Part shown: positions 13,703 to 22,265 of the stretch, one piece after another
Layout: every line of letters starts with the position of its first letter
How positions within the stretch are numbered: position 1 is the first letter of the stretch
From: JBOGGN01 sp050744165
Lineage (GTDB): Bacteria > Actinomycetota > Acidimicrobiia > Acidimicrobiales > Palsa-688
Length of the DNA stretch: 24,628 bases
NCBI GenBank assembly: GCA_050744165.1
Contig: JBOGGN010000108.1
Coordinates: 1-24,628 of the forward strand
Reading direction: 5' to 3'
Translations under genes and position numbers: made by a program
Notes under the pieces: generated by a model
What the model was told of the DNA's origin: nothing
What the model saw: only the letters and a program-made list of their open reading frames with translations
Databases searched by the model: none

Positions 13703-14647
13703 ATGGGACAGAAGGTCAACCCCTATGGGTTCCGCCTCGGTATCACCACCGACTGGAAGTCGCGCTGGTTCAACGATCGGGAGTATCAGGACTACCTGAT
13801 CGAGGACTGGAAGATTCGCGACTACCTCACCGGGGAGTTGGAGCGGGCCGCCGTCAGCCGAGTCGAGATCGAGCGCACCCGGGACCGGCTGCGCATCGAC
13901 GTCCACACCGCCCGGCCGGGAATCGTGATCGGCCGGCGGGGGGCCGAGGCCGACCGGCTGCGGACCAAGTTGGCGGAGATCACCAAGAACCCGAAGGTCC
14001 AGCTCAACATCCAGGAGATCAAGCAGCCGGAGTTGGACGCCGCCCTGATCGCCCAGGGCATCGCCGACCAGCTGCAAGGCCGGGTCAGTTTCCGCCGGGC
14101 CATGAAACGCGCCGTCCAGACGGTGCAGAAGGCTGGGGCCCACGGCATCCGGGTGCAGTGCGCCGGCCGCCTCGGTGGTTCGGAGATGTCGCGCCGGGAG
14201 TTCTACCGCGAGGGTCGGGTCCCGCTTCACACATTGCGAGCCGACATCGACTACGGCTTCCGAGAGGCCCGCACCACCTTCGGGCGCATAGGCGTCAAGG
14301 TCTGGATCTACAAGGGGGACATCCTCCCCTACAAGACCTCGGCCGAGGACAAGATCAGCCGCGAGGCGGCCATGGCGGTCGGTGAGACGTCCGGCCAGGC
14401 CAAGCCCCGCCGCGTCATTTCTGCCGGCGGTGGCCGCCGCCGGCCCGACCTCGGGGAGCCGGGCACGCCCCTGGCCCCGCCCGAGCCGGGCACCGAGGCG
14501 CCGCCTGCGACCGAGGAGGGCGGCGAAACCCGCCCCATCGTCAGCGTCGATCCCGAACTCGAGCGCCTGCTGGCCGAAGAAGAGGAGATCGAGCGCCGCA
14601 CCCGGGGCGACCACCACGAGACCCCGCACTTTCCCAAAGATTCATAG
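13703..14647 (+). CDS. rpsC: 30S ribosomal protein S3 with extended tail
   Basis: S3 forms part of the mRNA entry channel of the 30S head. The 314-residue product starts MGQKVNPYGFRLGIT and has a KH-type GxxG motif in IVIGRRGAEADRL near residues 74-86. The C-terminal S3 domain includes GRLGGSEMSRREFYREGRVPLHTLRADIDYG and ends near residue 215 with GVKVWIYKGDILPYK. A tail of about 95 residues follows: basic and glycine-rich, then Pro/Glu-rich, then an ELERLLAEEEEIERR segment that may form a helix. Actinobacterial S3 often has a tail, though this one is long. The stop codon lies in a 16-base tandem repeat. Confidence 0.96.
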   Translation: MGQKVNPYGFRLGITTDWKSRWFNDREYQDYLIEDWKIRDYLTGELERAAVSRVEIERTRDRLRIDVHTARPGIVIGRRGAEADRLRTKLAEITKNPKVQLNIQEIKQPELDAALIAQGIADQLQGRVSFRRAMKRAVQTVQKAGAHGIRVQCAGRLGGSEMSRREFYREGRVPLHTLRADIDYGFREARTTFGRIGVKVWIYKGDILPYKTSAEDKISREAAMAVGETSGQAKPRRVISAGGGRRRPDLGEPGTPLAPPEPGTEAPPATEEGGETRPIVSVDPELERLLAEEEEIERRTRGDHHETPHFPKDS

Positions 14648-14680
14648 GCCCAAAGATTCATATGCCCAAGGATTCGTAGC
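14633..14680 (+). repeat. 16-bp tandem repeat covering the rpsC stop codon
   Basis: Three units, CCCAAAGATTCATAGG, CCCAAAGATTCATATG and CCCAAGGATTCGTAGC, run head to tail between rpsC and rplP. Each carries the coding end Pro-Lys-Asp-Ser plus a TAG-like triplet. The third forms a five-codon frame ATG CCC AAG GAT TCG TAG (14662-14679) just before rplP. Confidence 0.9.
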
Positions 14681-14681
14681 C

Positions 14682-15110
14682 ATGTTGATGCCCAAGAAGG
14701 TCAAGCACCGCAAGACCCAGCGGGGCCGGATGTCCGGCAAGTCCACCAAGGGGACCATGGTCAACTTCGGTGAGTTCGGGATCCAGGCCCTCGAACCGGG
14801 GTGGATCACGGCACGTCAGATCGAGGCCGCCCGTATCGCCATGACGCGCCACGTCCGCCGCGGCGGCAAGGTGTGGATCCGCATCTTCCCCGACAAGCCC
14901 GTCACCGTGAAGCCGGCCGAGACCCGCATGGGTTCGGGCAAGGGCAATCCCGAGTTCTGGGTGGCTCCCGTCAAGCCGGGCCGGGTGCTGTTCGAGTTGG
15001 GAGGGGTCACCGAACAGCTGGCCCGGGCCGCCATGGAGCGGGCCATCCAGAAGCTGCCGATCAAGGCCAAGTTCGTCATCCGGGCCGAGCAAGAGGCGGT
15101 GGAGGTCTGA
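14682..15110 (+). CDS. rplP: 50S ribosomal protein L16
   Basis: L16 is a late-assembly 50S protein near the A-site tRNA elbow. The 142-residue product begins MLMPKKVKHRKTQRGRMSG, the exact family start, so ATG 14682 is chosen over the in-frame ATG 14688. It contains GIQALEPGWITARQIEAARIAMTRHVRRGGKVWIRIFPDKPVT, and later RMGSGKGNPEFWVAPVKPGRVLFEL. A spacer of 34 bases from rpsC holds the 16-base repeat; AAGGA in the last unit (14668-14672) may act as ribosome binding site. Its stop overlaps rpmC as TGATG. Confidence 0.98.
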   Translation: MLMPKKVKHRKTQRGRMSGKSTKGTMVNFGEFGIQALEPGWITARQIEAARIAMTRHVRRGGKVWIRIFPDKPVTVKPAETRMGSGKGNPEFWVAPVKPGRVLFELGGVTEQLARAAMERAIQKLPIKAKFVIRAEQEAVEV

Positions 15111-15319
15111 TGCCCAAGATCCGCGAGATCAACGAGATGGGCGTGGAGGAGTTGGAGACCGCCCTGACCGAGGCGCGAGCTGAACTGTTCAACCTTCGGT
15201 TCCAGCACGTGACCGGGAAGCTGGACAACTACGCCCATATCGGTCAGGTGCGCAAGGACGTAGCTCGGTACAAAACGGTGTTGCGGGCTCGGGAGATCGA
15301 GGAGGCTGAGGCTCGATGA
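15110..15319 (+). CDS. rpmC: 50S ribosomal protein L29
   Basis: L29 is a small helical 50S protein beside L23 at the tunnel exit. The 69-residue product shows the coiled-coil pattern EELETALTEARAELFNLRFQHVTGKLDN, then the signature IGQVRKDVARYKTVLRAREIE. It starts inside the rplP stop codon and its own stop overlaps the rpsQ start (ATGA). Confidence 0.96.
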   Translation: MPKIREINEMGVEELETALTEARAELFNLRFQHVTGKLDNYAHIGQVRKDVARYKTVLRAREIEEAEAR

Positions 15320-15663
15320 GTGATCCGGCTGCTGCAGAGGCATTGACGCCCACTCCGGCGGACGGGCACGAGCCCGCCTCCGCGGGCGCAAGCGGGTCCG
15401 AGGAGGGGACCCGACCTAACCGCAGGAAGGTGAGAGAGGGTCTTGTTGTCTCGTCCTCCATGACCAATACGGTCGTGGTCGCCATCATCGAACGGGTGCG
15501 GCACCCGCGGTACGCCAAGACGGTGCAGCGGACCAAGAAGCTGTACGCCGACGATCCCTCCAACGAGTTGCGGGTCGGGGACCGGGTGCGGTTGCAGGAG
15601 ACCCGTCCGATCTCCAAGTTGAAGCGGTGGCGTGTCATCGAGGTGCTGGAGCGAGCCAAGTGA
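15316..15663 (+). CDS. rpsQ: 30S ribosomal protein S17 with N-terminal extension
   Basis: S17 is an OB-fold protein that binds 16S rRNA early in 30S assembly. The core starts near residue 34 (RPNRRKVREGLVVSSSMTNTVVVAIIERVRHPRYAKTVQRTKKLYADD) and ends RPISKLKRWRVIEVLERAK. About 33 residues precede it, rich in Ala/Pro/Glu/Ser, giving 115 residues against the usual 80-90. ATG 15316 is coupled to the rpmC stop (ATGA), and no alternative start is available near the core. Its stop overlaps the rplN start as GTGA. Confidence 0.95.
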   Translation: MSDPAAAEALTPTPADGHEPASAGASGSEEGTRPNRRKVREGLVVSSSMTNTVVVAIIERVRHPRYAKTVQRTKKLYADDPSNELRVGDRVRLQETRPISKLKRWRVIEVLERAK

Positions 15664-16028
15664 TCCAGCAAGAGACCCGGCTGCGGGTCGCCGACAACTC
15701 GGGCGCCAAGGTGGTGCTCTGCATCAAGGTGCTCGGCGGATCCCGGCGGCGTTACGCCTCCATCGGGGACATTTTCGTCGCCACCGTGAAGGACGCCATT
15801 CCCGGGGCCAACGTCAAGAAGGGCGACGTCGTCAAGTGCGTCGTCGTGCGCACCAAGAAGGAAAAGCGTCGGCCCGACGGGAGCTACATCCGATTCGACG
15901 ACAACGCGGCGGTGTTGATCAACGACCAGCAGTTGCCTCGCGGGACCCGGATCTTCGGACCGGTCGGCCGGGAGCTGCGGGACAAGAAGTTCATGAAGAT
16001 CATTTCGCTGGCGCCGGAGGTGCTGTGA
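15660..16028 (+). CDS. rplN: 50S ribosomal protein L14
   Basis: L14 lies at the subunit interface and takes part in bridges B5 and B8. Translation starts at GTG 15660 (V/M-IQQETRLRVADNSGAKVVLCIKVLGGS), giving exactly the family length of 122. The middle has VKCVVVRTKKEKRRPDGSYIRFDDNAAVLIND and the end FMKIISLAPEVL. The 4-base GTGA overlap with rpsQ joins the S10-like and spc-like parts into one coupled unit. Confidence 0.98.
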   Translation: MIQQETRLRVADNSGAKVVLCIKVLGGSRRRYASIGDIFVATVKDAIPGANVKKGDVVKCVVVRTKKEKRRPDGSYIRFDDNAAVLINDQQLPRGTRIFGPVGRELRDKKFMKIISLAPEVL

Positions 16029-16030
16029 CA

Positions 16031-16359
16031 ATGGCTGATCAAACGCACGCCATCAAGATGCGACTGCGCAAGGGCGACCGAGTCCGGGTCCTGCGTGGCA
16101 AGGATAGAGGCGCCTCGGGCGCCATCATCAGGGTCCTGCCCAAGGAGGGCAAGGTCATTGTCGACGGCGTGGCCCGGGCCAAGAAGCATCAGAAGGCCAC
16201 CCGGGCCACCATGCAGGGCGGCATCATCGACAAGGACATGCCGATCGACATCTCGTCGGTGGCCCTGATCTGCAGCACGTGCGGCCCGACGCGAGTCGGC
16301 TACCGCTTCGAGGACGGCGTCAAGGTGCGCGTCTGCAAGAAATGCGGACTGGCGGTCTG

Positions 16360-16360
<1 letters not shown>
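16031..16360 (+). CDS. rplX: 50S ribosomal protein L24
   Basis: L24 starts 50S assembly by binding domain I of 23S rRNA. The 109-residue product has the KOW motif region (RKGDRVRVLRGKDRGASGAIIRVLPKEGKVIVDGV, residues 13-47). A C-terminal part holds two CxxC pairs, Cys81/Cys84 and Cys102/Cys105 (ICSTCGPTRVGYRF, VCKKCGLAV), expected to bind zinc as in many bacterial L24 proteins. It follows rplN by 2 bases and overlaps rplE as TGATG. Confidence 0.97.
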
Positions 16361-17076
<716 letters not shown>

Positions 17077-17079
17077 CAC

Positions 17080-17265
17080 ATGGCCAAGAAGGCGCTGATC
17101 ATCAAGCAGCAACGCAAGCCGAAGTTCAAGGTGCGGGCCTACACCCGCTGCCGTCGCTGCGGCCGGCCCCATGCCGTGTTCCGCAAGTTCGGCCTGTGCC
17201 GCATCTGCCTGCGCGAACTCGCCCATGCGGGCGAAGTGCCGGGCGTCACCAAGGCCAGCTGGTAG
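17080..17265 (+). CDS. rpsZ: 30S ribosomal protein S14, zinc type
   Basis: S14 is needed for late assembly of the 30S head. This is the short 61-residue zinc-binding form, with Cys24-x2-Cys27 (CRRC) and Cys40-x2-Cys43 (CRIC) and the family ending AHAGEVPGVTKASW. It lies between rplE and rpsH as usual. No zinc-free paralogue is in the window. Confidence 0.98.
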   Translation: MAKKALIIKQQRKPKFKVRAYTRCRRCGRPHAVFRKFGLCRICLRELAHAGEVPGVTKASW

Positions 17266-17282
17266 GGAGGTACGCGCAGAAG

Positions 17283-17687
17283 ATGACGATGACCGATCCC
17301 ATTGCCGACATGCTGACCCGGATTCGCAATGCCAACGTGGCGATGCACGACCAGGTCAAGATGCCGTCCTCCAAGCTCAAGGAGTCGCTGGCCGCCATCC
17401 TCCTGAAGGAGGGCTACATCGAGGGCTACAACGTCAAGGACTCCGTGGGGCGACCGGGCCGGACGCTGGAGATCAAGATGAAGTATTCACCCGAGCGCAG
17501 CCGCACCATCTCCGGGGTGCGGCGCGTGTCCAAGCCAGGCCTGCGGGTGTATACCGCAGCCGACCAGTTGCCCCGGGTGCTCGGCGGCCTCGGCGTGGCG
17601 GTGCTGTCCACCAGCCAGGGTTTGATGACCGACCGGGAGGCACGCAAGCGCCGGGTTGGCGGCGAAGTCCTGTGCTACGTCTGGTGA
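17283..17687 (+). CDS. rpsH: 30S ribosomal protein S8
   Basis: S8 binds the central domain of 16S rRNA and represses the spc operon in E. coli. The 134-residue product begins MTMTDPIADMLTRIRNA, a typical start, so ATG 17283 is preferred over ATG 17289. GGGAGG at 17265-17270 is about 12 bases upstream. The C-terminal signature GLGVAVLSTSQGLMTDREARKRRVGGEVLCYVW is complete. Confidence 0.97.
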   Translation: MTMTDPIADMLTRIRNANVAMHDQVKMPSSKLKESLAAILLKEGYIEGYNVKDSVGRPGRTLEIKMKYSPERSRTISGVRRVSKPGLRVYTAADQLPRVLGGLGVAVLSTSQGLMTDREARKRRVGGEVLCYVW

Positions 17688-17714
17688 CGAGAGCAGTGAG
17701 GAGGTAGGGCCCGA

Positions 17715-18254
17715 ATGTCTCGCATCGGTCGCTCACCGATCCCCATCCCCACCGGGGTGGAGGTCACCGTTGACGACCACCACGTCATCATCACCGGCCC
17801 AAGGGGCACGCTGCAGCGCGACCTGCCGGGGACCATCACCGCCCGCAAGTCCGACGGCACGCTCTTGGTCGAGCGGCCCGACGACGAGCGGTCGAACCGG
17901 GCGCTGCACGGCCTCGCCCGCAGCCTGCTCAACAACATGGTCCTCGGCGTCACCGACGGGTTCAACAAGGACCTGGAGATCGTCGGCGTCGGCTACCGAG
18001 CCGTGGCCAAGGGCCCGAGCCAGCTGGAGCTGGCCCTCGGCTTCAGCCACCCCGTGGTCGTCGATGCCCCGGCCGGCATCACCTTCGAAGTAGCCGGCCC
18101 CACCCGCATCAGCGTCAAGGGCATCGACAAGGAACTGGTCGGCCAGGTGGCGGCCAACATCCGCAAGATCCGCAAGCCCGAGCCCTACAAGGGCAAGGGC
18201 GTCCGCTACGCCGGCGAACGAGTAGTTCGCAAGGCCGGCAAAGCGGCCAAGTAG
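17715..18254 (+). CDS. rplF: 50S ribosomal protein L6
   Basis: L6 lies near the factor-binding site of the 50S subunit. The 179-residue product has the standard start MSRIGRSPIPIPTGVEVTVDDHHVIITGPRG and the C-terminal signature RKIRKPEPYKGKGVRYAGERVVRKAGKAAK. A near-perfect Shine-Dalgarno GAGGAGGT (17698-17705) lies 9 bases before the ATG, the best in this operon; it follows a 27-base gap, so initiation is probably independent here. Confidence 0.98.
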   Translation: MSRIGRSPIPIPTGVEVTVDDHHVIITGPRGTLQRDLPGTITARKSDGTLLVERPDDERSNRALHGLARSLLNNMVLGVTDGFNKDLEIVGVGYRAVAKGPSQLELALGFSHPVVVDAPAGITFEVAGPTRISVKGIDKELVGQVAANIRKIRKPEPYKGKGVRYAGERVVRKAGKAAK

Positions 18255-18274
18255 CAGAGTAGGGAAGGCGTCAA

Positions 18275-18646
18275 GTGACCGTTTCCACCAAGGACAAGCA
18301 GGTGGCTCTGGCCCGCCGCCACCACCGCGTACGCAAGAAGGTGTCGGGGACGTCGGTCCGGCCTCGTCTCGCGGTGTACCGGTCCAACAAGCACATTTCG
18401 GCCCAGGTGATCGACGACATCTCGGGCCGTACCCTGGCTGCCGCCTCGACGGTCGAGAAGGACCTGAAGGCAGCGCTGGACCATACCGGCAACAAGGCGG
18501 CCTCCACCCTGGTCGGCAAGACGGTGGCCGAGCGGGCCAAAGCGGCCGGGGTGACCAAGGTGACCTTCGACCGCGGCGGCTTCCTGTACCACGGGCGGGT
18601 GGCGGCGGTAGCCGACGCCGCCCGGCAAGCCGGCCTCGAGCTGTAA
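18275..18646 (+). CDS. rplR: 50S ribosomal protein L18
   Basis: L18 brings 5S rRNA into the 50S subunit together with L5. The 123-residue product starts at GTG 18275, with AGGGAAGG upstream, and shows RRHHRVRKKVSGTSVRPRLAVYRSNKHISAQVIDD and the end FDRGGFLYHGRVAAVADAARQAGLEL. Length and position are standard. Confidence 0.97.
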   Translation: MTVSTKDKQVALARRHHRVRKKVSGTSVRPRLAVYRSNKHISAQVIDDISGRTLAAASTVEKDLKAALDHTGNKAASTLVGKTVAERAKAAGVTKVTFDRGGFLYHGRVAAVADAARQAGLEL

Positions 18647-18661
18647 GGACGGAGAGCGAAC

Positions 18662-19210
18662 ATGGCAGAGCAGCAATACGAAGACCGGACCATCAAGGTC
18701 AACCGGGTCGCCAAGGTCGTCAAGGGCGGCCGGCGCTTCTCCTTCGCCGCCCTCATGGTGATCGGCGACGGCCAGGGCACCGTCGGACTTGGCTACGGGA
18801 AAGCCAAAGAGGCCGGTCTGGCAGTACAGAAGGGCATCGAGGAGGCCAAGAAGAACATATTCAAGGTGCCGCTCGCGGGCAGCACCATCACCCACCCGGT
18901 GATCGGCGAGGCGGGCGCGGGCCGGGTGCTGCTGAAGCCGGCCGCTCCCGGGACCGGCGTCATCGCAGGCGGTGCCGCCCGGGCCATCTTGGAGATGGCC
19001 GGCATTCACGACATCCTTGCCAAGTCCCTCGGCTCGTCAAACGGGATCAACGTGGCCCAGGCCACCATCGCCGGCCTCCGCGCGCTGAAGCGGCCCGACG
19101 AGGTGGCCCGCCTGCGCGGTAAGTCGGCCGAGGAGGTCACGCCGACCGGGGTCCTCAGGGCCTACCAGGAGACCCAGCGCGGCCCCCACGTCCCTGTCGA
19201 GGTGCCCTGA
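18662..19210 (+). CDS. rpsE: 30S ribosomal protein S5
   Basis: S5 shapes the mRNA entry site and affects decoding accuracy. The 182-residue product has the family core KVNRVAKVVKGGRRFSFAALMVIGDGQGTVGLGYGKAKE near residues 18-56 and GGAARAILEMAGIHDILAKSLGSSNGINVAQAT. Its N-terminus is short compared with other actinobacterial S5 proteins. GGACGGAGAG lies just upstream of the ATG. The stop overlaps the rpmD start as TGATG. Confidence 0.98.
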   Translation: MAEQQYEDRTIKVNRVAKVVKGGRRFSFAALMVIGDGQGTVGLGYGKAKEAGLAVQKGIEEAKKNIFKVPLAGSTITHPVIGEAGAGRVLLKPAAPGTGVIAGGAARAILEMAGIHDILAKSLGSSNGINVAQATIAGLRALKRPDEVARLRGKSAEEVTPTGVLRAYQETQRGPHVPVEVP

Positions 19211-19404
19211 TGGCCGAGCTGCTGGTCACCCAGGTGCGCTCCGCCATCGGGTCCAAGCCCAAGCACCGGGGCACCCTGCGAGCCCTCGGGCTGGGTCGCA
19301 TCGGCCAGTCGAACACCCTGCCCGACCGCCCCGAGATCCGCGGCATGATCGCCCGGGTCCCCCACCTCGTCAACGTTGAGGAGGTCACCGATGCACGTTC
19401 ATGA
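19210..19404 (+). CDS. rpmD: 50S ribosomal protein L30
   Basis: L30 is a small 50S protein with a ferredoxin-like fold. The 64-residue product shows LLVTQVRSAIGSKPKHRGTLRALGLGRIGQSNTLPD and RGMIARVPHLVNVEE. It is coupled to rpsE by TGATG and overlaps the start of rplO by 14 bases. Confidence 0.96.
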   Translation: MAELLVTQVRSAIGSKPKHRGTLRALGLGRIGQSNTLPDRPEIRGMIARVPHLVNVEEVTDARS

Positions 19405-19879
19405 CCTGATCCCGCCCGAAGGTTCCACCCATCCGCGCCGCCGGGTTGGGCGAGGCATCGGGGGCAAGGGTGGCAAGACCGCCGGCCGGGGCACCAAGGG
19501 CCAAGGCGCCCGCAACAATGTGAGGCCTGGCTTCGAGGGCGGCCAGCTGCCCCTGAAGCAGCGCATCCCGAAGCTCAAAGGATTCAAGAATCCCTTCCGG
19601 GTCGAGTACACCGTGGTCAACCTCGACACCCTCGAGGAATTCGAAAATCCGGTGGTGTCGCCCGACACCCTTCGCAGCGCCGGCCTCGTCCACAAGCACG
19701 GTCTGGTCAAGGTCCTCGGTCGGGGCGACCTGACCCGGCCCCTCCTGGTATCCGCCCACGCCTTCTCCAAGTCGGCGGCCACCGGCATCGAGTCGGCCGG
19801 GGGGACCGTGACCGTCCTGGAGCCGCCGTTCGGCCGGGGCCGGCCCCCCGCCAAGGGCAATGCCCTCACCAACCGTTAG
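19391..19879 (+). CDS. rplO: 50S ribosomal protein L15
   Basis: L15 is a late-assembly 50S protein with a long basic extension. The 162-residue product starts MHVHDLIPPEGSTHPRRRVGRGIGGKGGKTAGRGTKGQGAR, the diagnostic glycine-rich N-terminus, and has GFEGGQLPLKQRIPKLKGFKNPF. ATG 19391 lies within the end of rpmD (14-base overlap). The stop codon lies in an 18-base tandem repeat. Confidence 0.97.
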   Translation: MHVHDLIPPEGSTHPRRRVGRGIGGKGGKTAGRGTKGQGARNNVRPGFEGGQLPLKQRIPKLKGFKNPFRVEYTVVNLDTLEEFENPVVSPDTLRSAGLVHKHGLVKVLGRGDLTRPLLVSAHAFSKSAATGIESAGGTVTVLEPPFGRGRPPAKGNALTNR

Positions 19880-19926
19880 TCCTGCCATGGCCGTTAGCCC
19901 TGCCATGGCCGTTAGCCCAGTTGGGG
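19873..19926 (+). repeat. 18-bp tandem repeat covering the rplO stop codon
   Basis: Units CCGTTAGTCCTGCCATGG, CCGTTAGCCCTGCCATGG and the degenerate CCGTTAGCCCAGTTGGGG run head to tail. The first contains the rplO stop (19877-19879), and the other two repeat an in-frame TAG. The remaining bases up to secY at 19988 show no clear promoter or Shine-Dalgarno. Confidence 0.9.
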
Positions 19927-19987
19927 CAGGACATTTTCCACCCGCCTCCCAAGATCCCGCGGATGACGGTAGCTTGACGGCACTGCC

Positions 19988-21310
19988 ATGAAGAGCACGC
20001 TCTCCAGCTTGAAGAACATGTTCAAGGTTCCGGACCTCCGGAACAAGATCCTGTTCACCCTGGTGATGATCCTGGTGTACCGGCTGGGGTCGTGGGTCCC
20101 CATGCCGGGCATCGACTTCAAGCAGCTGCAGTCCCTGGAGAGCGCCTCGTCCAAGGGTGGCGTCCTGAGCTTCCTCAGCCTGTTCTCGGGCGGCGCGCTG
20201 ACGCGCTTTGCCGTGTTCGGGCTCGGGATCATGCCCTACATCACCGCCGAGATCATCATCCAGCTGCTGGTCGTGGTGGTGCCCAAGTTCGAGCAGTGGC
20301 GGGACGAGGGCCCGACAGGCCAGAAGAAGCTGACCCAGACGGCCCGGTACCTGACCATCGCCTTGGCCGTCATGCAGGCAACCGGCTTGGCCTTCGTGTT
20401 CCACAACGGCGGCGGCGGCTTCCTCGGCTCCGGCTCCGGCATCGCGATCGACCTGATCCCCAACTTCACCATCCCCCGGGTGCTGCTGATCGTGCTCACC
20501 ATGACCGCCGGCACCGCCTTCGTCATGTGGCTCGGCGAGTTGATCACCCAGCGGGGCATCGGTCAGGGCATGTCGATCCTGATCTTCGCCAACGTGGTGG
20601 CGGGCATGCCCGAGGGCGGCAATGCCATCCTCCAGCAGGGCGGCCAGTTCAAGTTCGGGATCATCATCCTGCTGACGCTGTCGCTGCTGATCGCCATCGT
20701 GTTCGTGGAACAGGGCCAGCGCCGGGTGCCGGTCACCTTCGCCAAGCGCGTCGTCTGGCGGCGAATGTACGGCGGCCAGAGCACTTACATCCCGATGAAG
20801 GTCAACACCGGCGGTGTCATCCCGATCATCTTCGCCAGCTCGGTGCTGTACTTCCCGGTGCTCCTGTCCAACGTCCTGCCCTCCAGCGGCTGGGGCAAGA
20901 CGGCCCAGAACTTCATCAATGCCCACTTGGTCCAGCCCAACGACTGGATCTACATCACTCTCTACGGACTGCTGATCATCGGCTTCGCATACTTCTACGC
21001 GGCCATCACCTTCGACCCCCACCAGCAGGCGGAGGTCATCCGAAAACAGGGCGGCTATATCCCCGGCATCAGACCGGGCCTGCCCACGGAGAAACACCTG
21101 CAGGGCATCCTCAACAGGATCACCCTGCCCGGGGCGCTGGTCCTCGCGTTCATCGCCCTCTTACCTTCGTTGTTCCTGGCGTGGTGGAACATCACCAATT
21201 ACCCCTTCGCCGGCACCACTTTGCTGATTGCCGTCGGCGTCGCACTCGAAACCATGAAACAGATCGACAGCCAGCTGATGATGCGGAACTACGAGGGCTT
21301 CCTGAAGTAG
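19988..21310 (+). CDS. secY: Preprotein translocase subunit SecY
   Basis: SecY forms the membrane pore of the Sec translocon, with SecE and SecG. The 440-residue product has ten predicted membrane helices. Recognisable parts are MFKVPDLRNKILFTLVMILVYRLGSWVPMPGID at the N-terminus, FGLGIMPYITAEIIIQLL (helix 2), the cytosolic loop VEQGQRRVPVTFAKRV near 239-254, and IRPGLPTEKHLQGILNRITLPGAL near the end. It lies 108 bases after rplO, the largest gap in the operon, filled partly by the 18-base repeat. The stop overlaps the adk start as TAGTG. Confidence 0.98.
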   Translation: MKSTLSSLKNMFKVPDLRNKILFTLVMILVYRLGSWVPMPGIDFKQLQSLESASSKGGVLSFLSLFSGGALTRFAVFGLGIMPYITAEIIIQLLVVVVPKFEQWRDEGPTGQKKLTQTARYLTIALAVMQATGLAFVFHNGGGGFLGSGSGIAIDLIPNFTIPRVLLIVLTMTAGTAFVMWLGELITQRGIGQGMSILIFANVVAGMPEGGNAILQQGGQFKFGIIILLTLSLLIAIVFVEQGQRRVPVTFAKRVVWRRMYGGQSTYIPMKVNTGGVIPIIFASSVLYFPVLLSNVLPSSGWGKTAQNFINAHLVQPNDWIYITLYGLLIIGFAYFYAAITFDPHQQAEVIRKQGGYIPGIRPGLPTEKHLQGILNRITLPGALVLAFIALLPSLFLAWWNITNYPFAGTTLLIAVGVALETMKQIDSQLMMRNYEGFLK

Positions 21311-22263
21311 TGGTCCCCGGAGCGAGGCTCGTCGTTCTCGGCAAGCAAGGCGCCGGGAAAGGGACGCAATGTGTTCGTTTGTCGCGCCACTATGTCGTGC
21401 CTCACATCTCGACGGGGGACATGTTGCGTAATGCGGTGCGTTCCCGGACCGAGGCCGGGCTGAAGGCCAAGTCGTACATGGATGCCGGTGAGTTGATCCC
21501 CGACTCGGTGGTCATCTCCCTGGTCGAGGAGCGGCTGGCCAACGCCGACACCAACCGGGGCTTCATTCTCGATGGCTTCCCCCGCACCGTCGCCCAGGCG
21601 TCGGCGCTGACCTCGCTGCTGGCGCCGCGGGCCCTCGACGTCGTCATCGACCTCGAGGTGCCGACCGAGATGGTGCTGGCCCGGCTGGCCAGCCGGCTGG
21701 TGTGCAGCGACTGCGCGGCCAACTACTCGACCAGCCAGCCACCCAAGGTGGCCTGTGTCTGCGACATCTGTGGCGGTGAGGTCATCCAGCGCGACGACGA
21801 CACCGAGGCCGCCATCCGCCGCCGGCTGGAGCTGTACGAGCGGGAGACGTCTCCACTGGTGGCCTGGTACGCCGCCCAGGGGATCATGACCGCGGTCGAC
21901 GGACAGGGGCCCCCGGACGAAGTGGCGGCCCGCCTGGTGCGCGAGGTGGACGAGTGGCGGCAGCGGCGACTCATCGAGTCGGTGCCGCAGGCCCCTTCTC
22001 CGGGTGTGGGCCTGCCTGCCGGGGCGGTGGCTCTGCCTTGGGTCGGGACCGGGAACGGTCCCGTGGCTGGGGCGGTCCCTGGCGCAGGAGGCGCAGCGGC
22101 TGGGGGGGCCGGAGATGCTGTGGTCGCCGAGACCGGGCGGCCGGCGGTCGCCACGGCTGGGGTGGCCGGTAACGGGTCGACTGGAGCGCGGGCGAGGGCG
22201 ACGGGTAGCGGCGCCGATGCCGCCGATGCCGCCGATGCCGGGGGTAACCGGGTAACCGGGTAG
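21310..22263 (+). CDS. adk: Adenylate kinase, zinc-type lid, with Ala/Gly-rich tail
   Basis: Adenylate kinase interconverts ATP + AMP and 2 ADP in the cytosol. The P-loop GKQGAGKGTQ is at residues 11-20, the AMP-site segment STGDMLR at 34-40 and GFILDGFPRT at 84-93. The lid is the long form with Cys132/Cys135 and Cys151/Cys154, as in structural-zinc enzymes. The catalytic part ends near residue 220 (VDEWRQRR). A tail of about 97 residues follows, rich in Ala, Gly, Val and Pro, giving 317 against the usual 190-220. GTG 21310 is the start nearest the P-loop and overlaps the secY stop; the long open frame upstream is secY in another frame. Small repeats (GCCGATGCC three times, GGGTAACC twice) end the gene. 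Confidence 0.93.
   Translation: MVPGARLVVLGKQGAGKGTQCVRLSRHYVVPHISTGDMLRNAVRSRTEAGLKAKSYMDAGELIPDSVVISLVEERLANADTNRGFILDGFPRTVAQASALTSLLAPRALDVVIDLEVPTEMVLARLASRLVCSDCAANYSTSQPPKVACVCDICGGEVIQRDDDTEAAIRRRLELYERETSPLVAWYAAQGIMTAVDGQGPPDEVAARLVREVDEWRQRRLIESVPQAPSPGVGLPAGAVALPWVGTGNGPVAGAVPGAGGAAAGGAGDAVVAETGRPAVATAGVAGNGSTGARARATGSGADAADAADAGGNRVTG
22213..22263 (+). repeat. Short tandem repeats at the adk 3' end
   Basis: Three copies of GCCGATGCC (22213-22239, encoding Ala-Asp-Ala) are followed by GGGTAACC, GGGTAACC and GGGTAG. The partial last unit supplies the TAG stop codon. Confidence 0.85.
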
Positions 22264-22265
22264 AG

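Noticed and set aside
19385..21097. 570-codon open frame on the minus strand
   Set aside because: It is antisense to rplO and secY, which are unmistakable. Its composition is that of a shadow frame in high-GC DNA.
20092..21309. Long open frame reading through secY into adk, as if Adk had a 400-residue N-terminal domain
   Set aside because: This part is secY in another frame, and the translation is Arg/His/Pro-rich without a fold. The adk P-loop begins just after GTG 21310.
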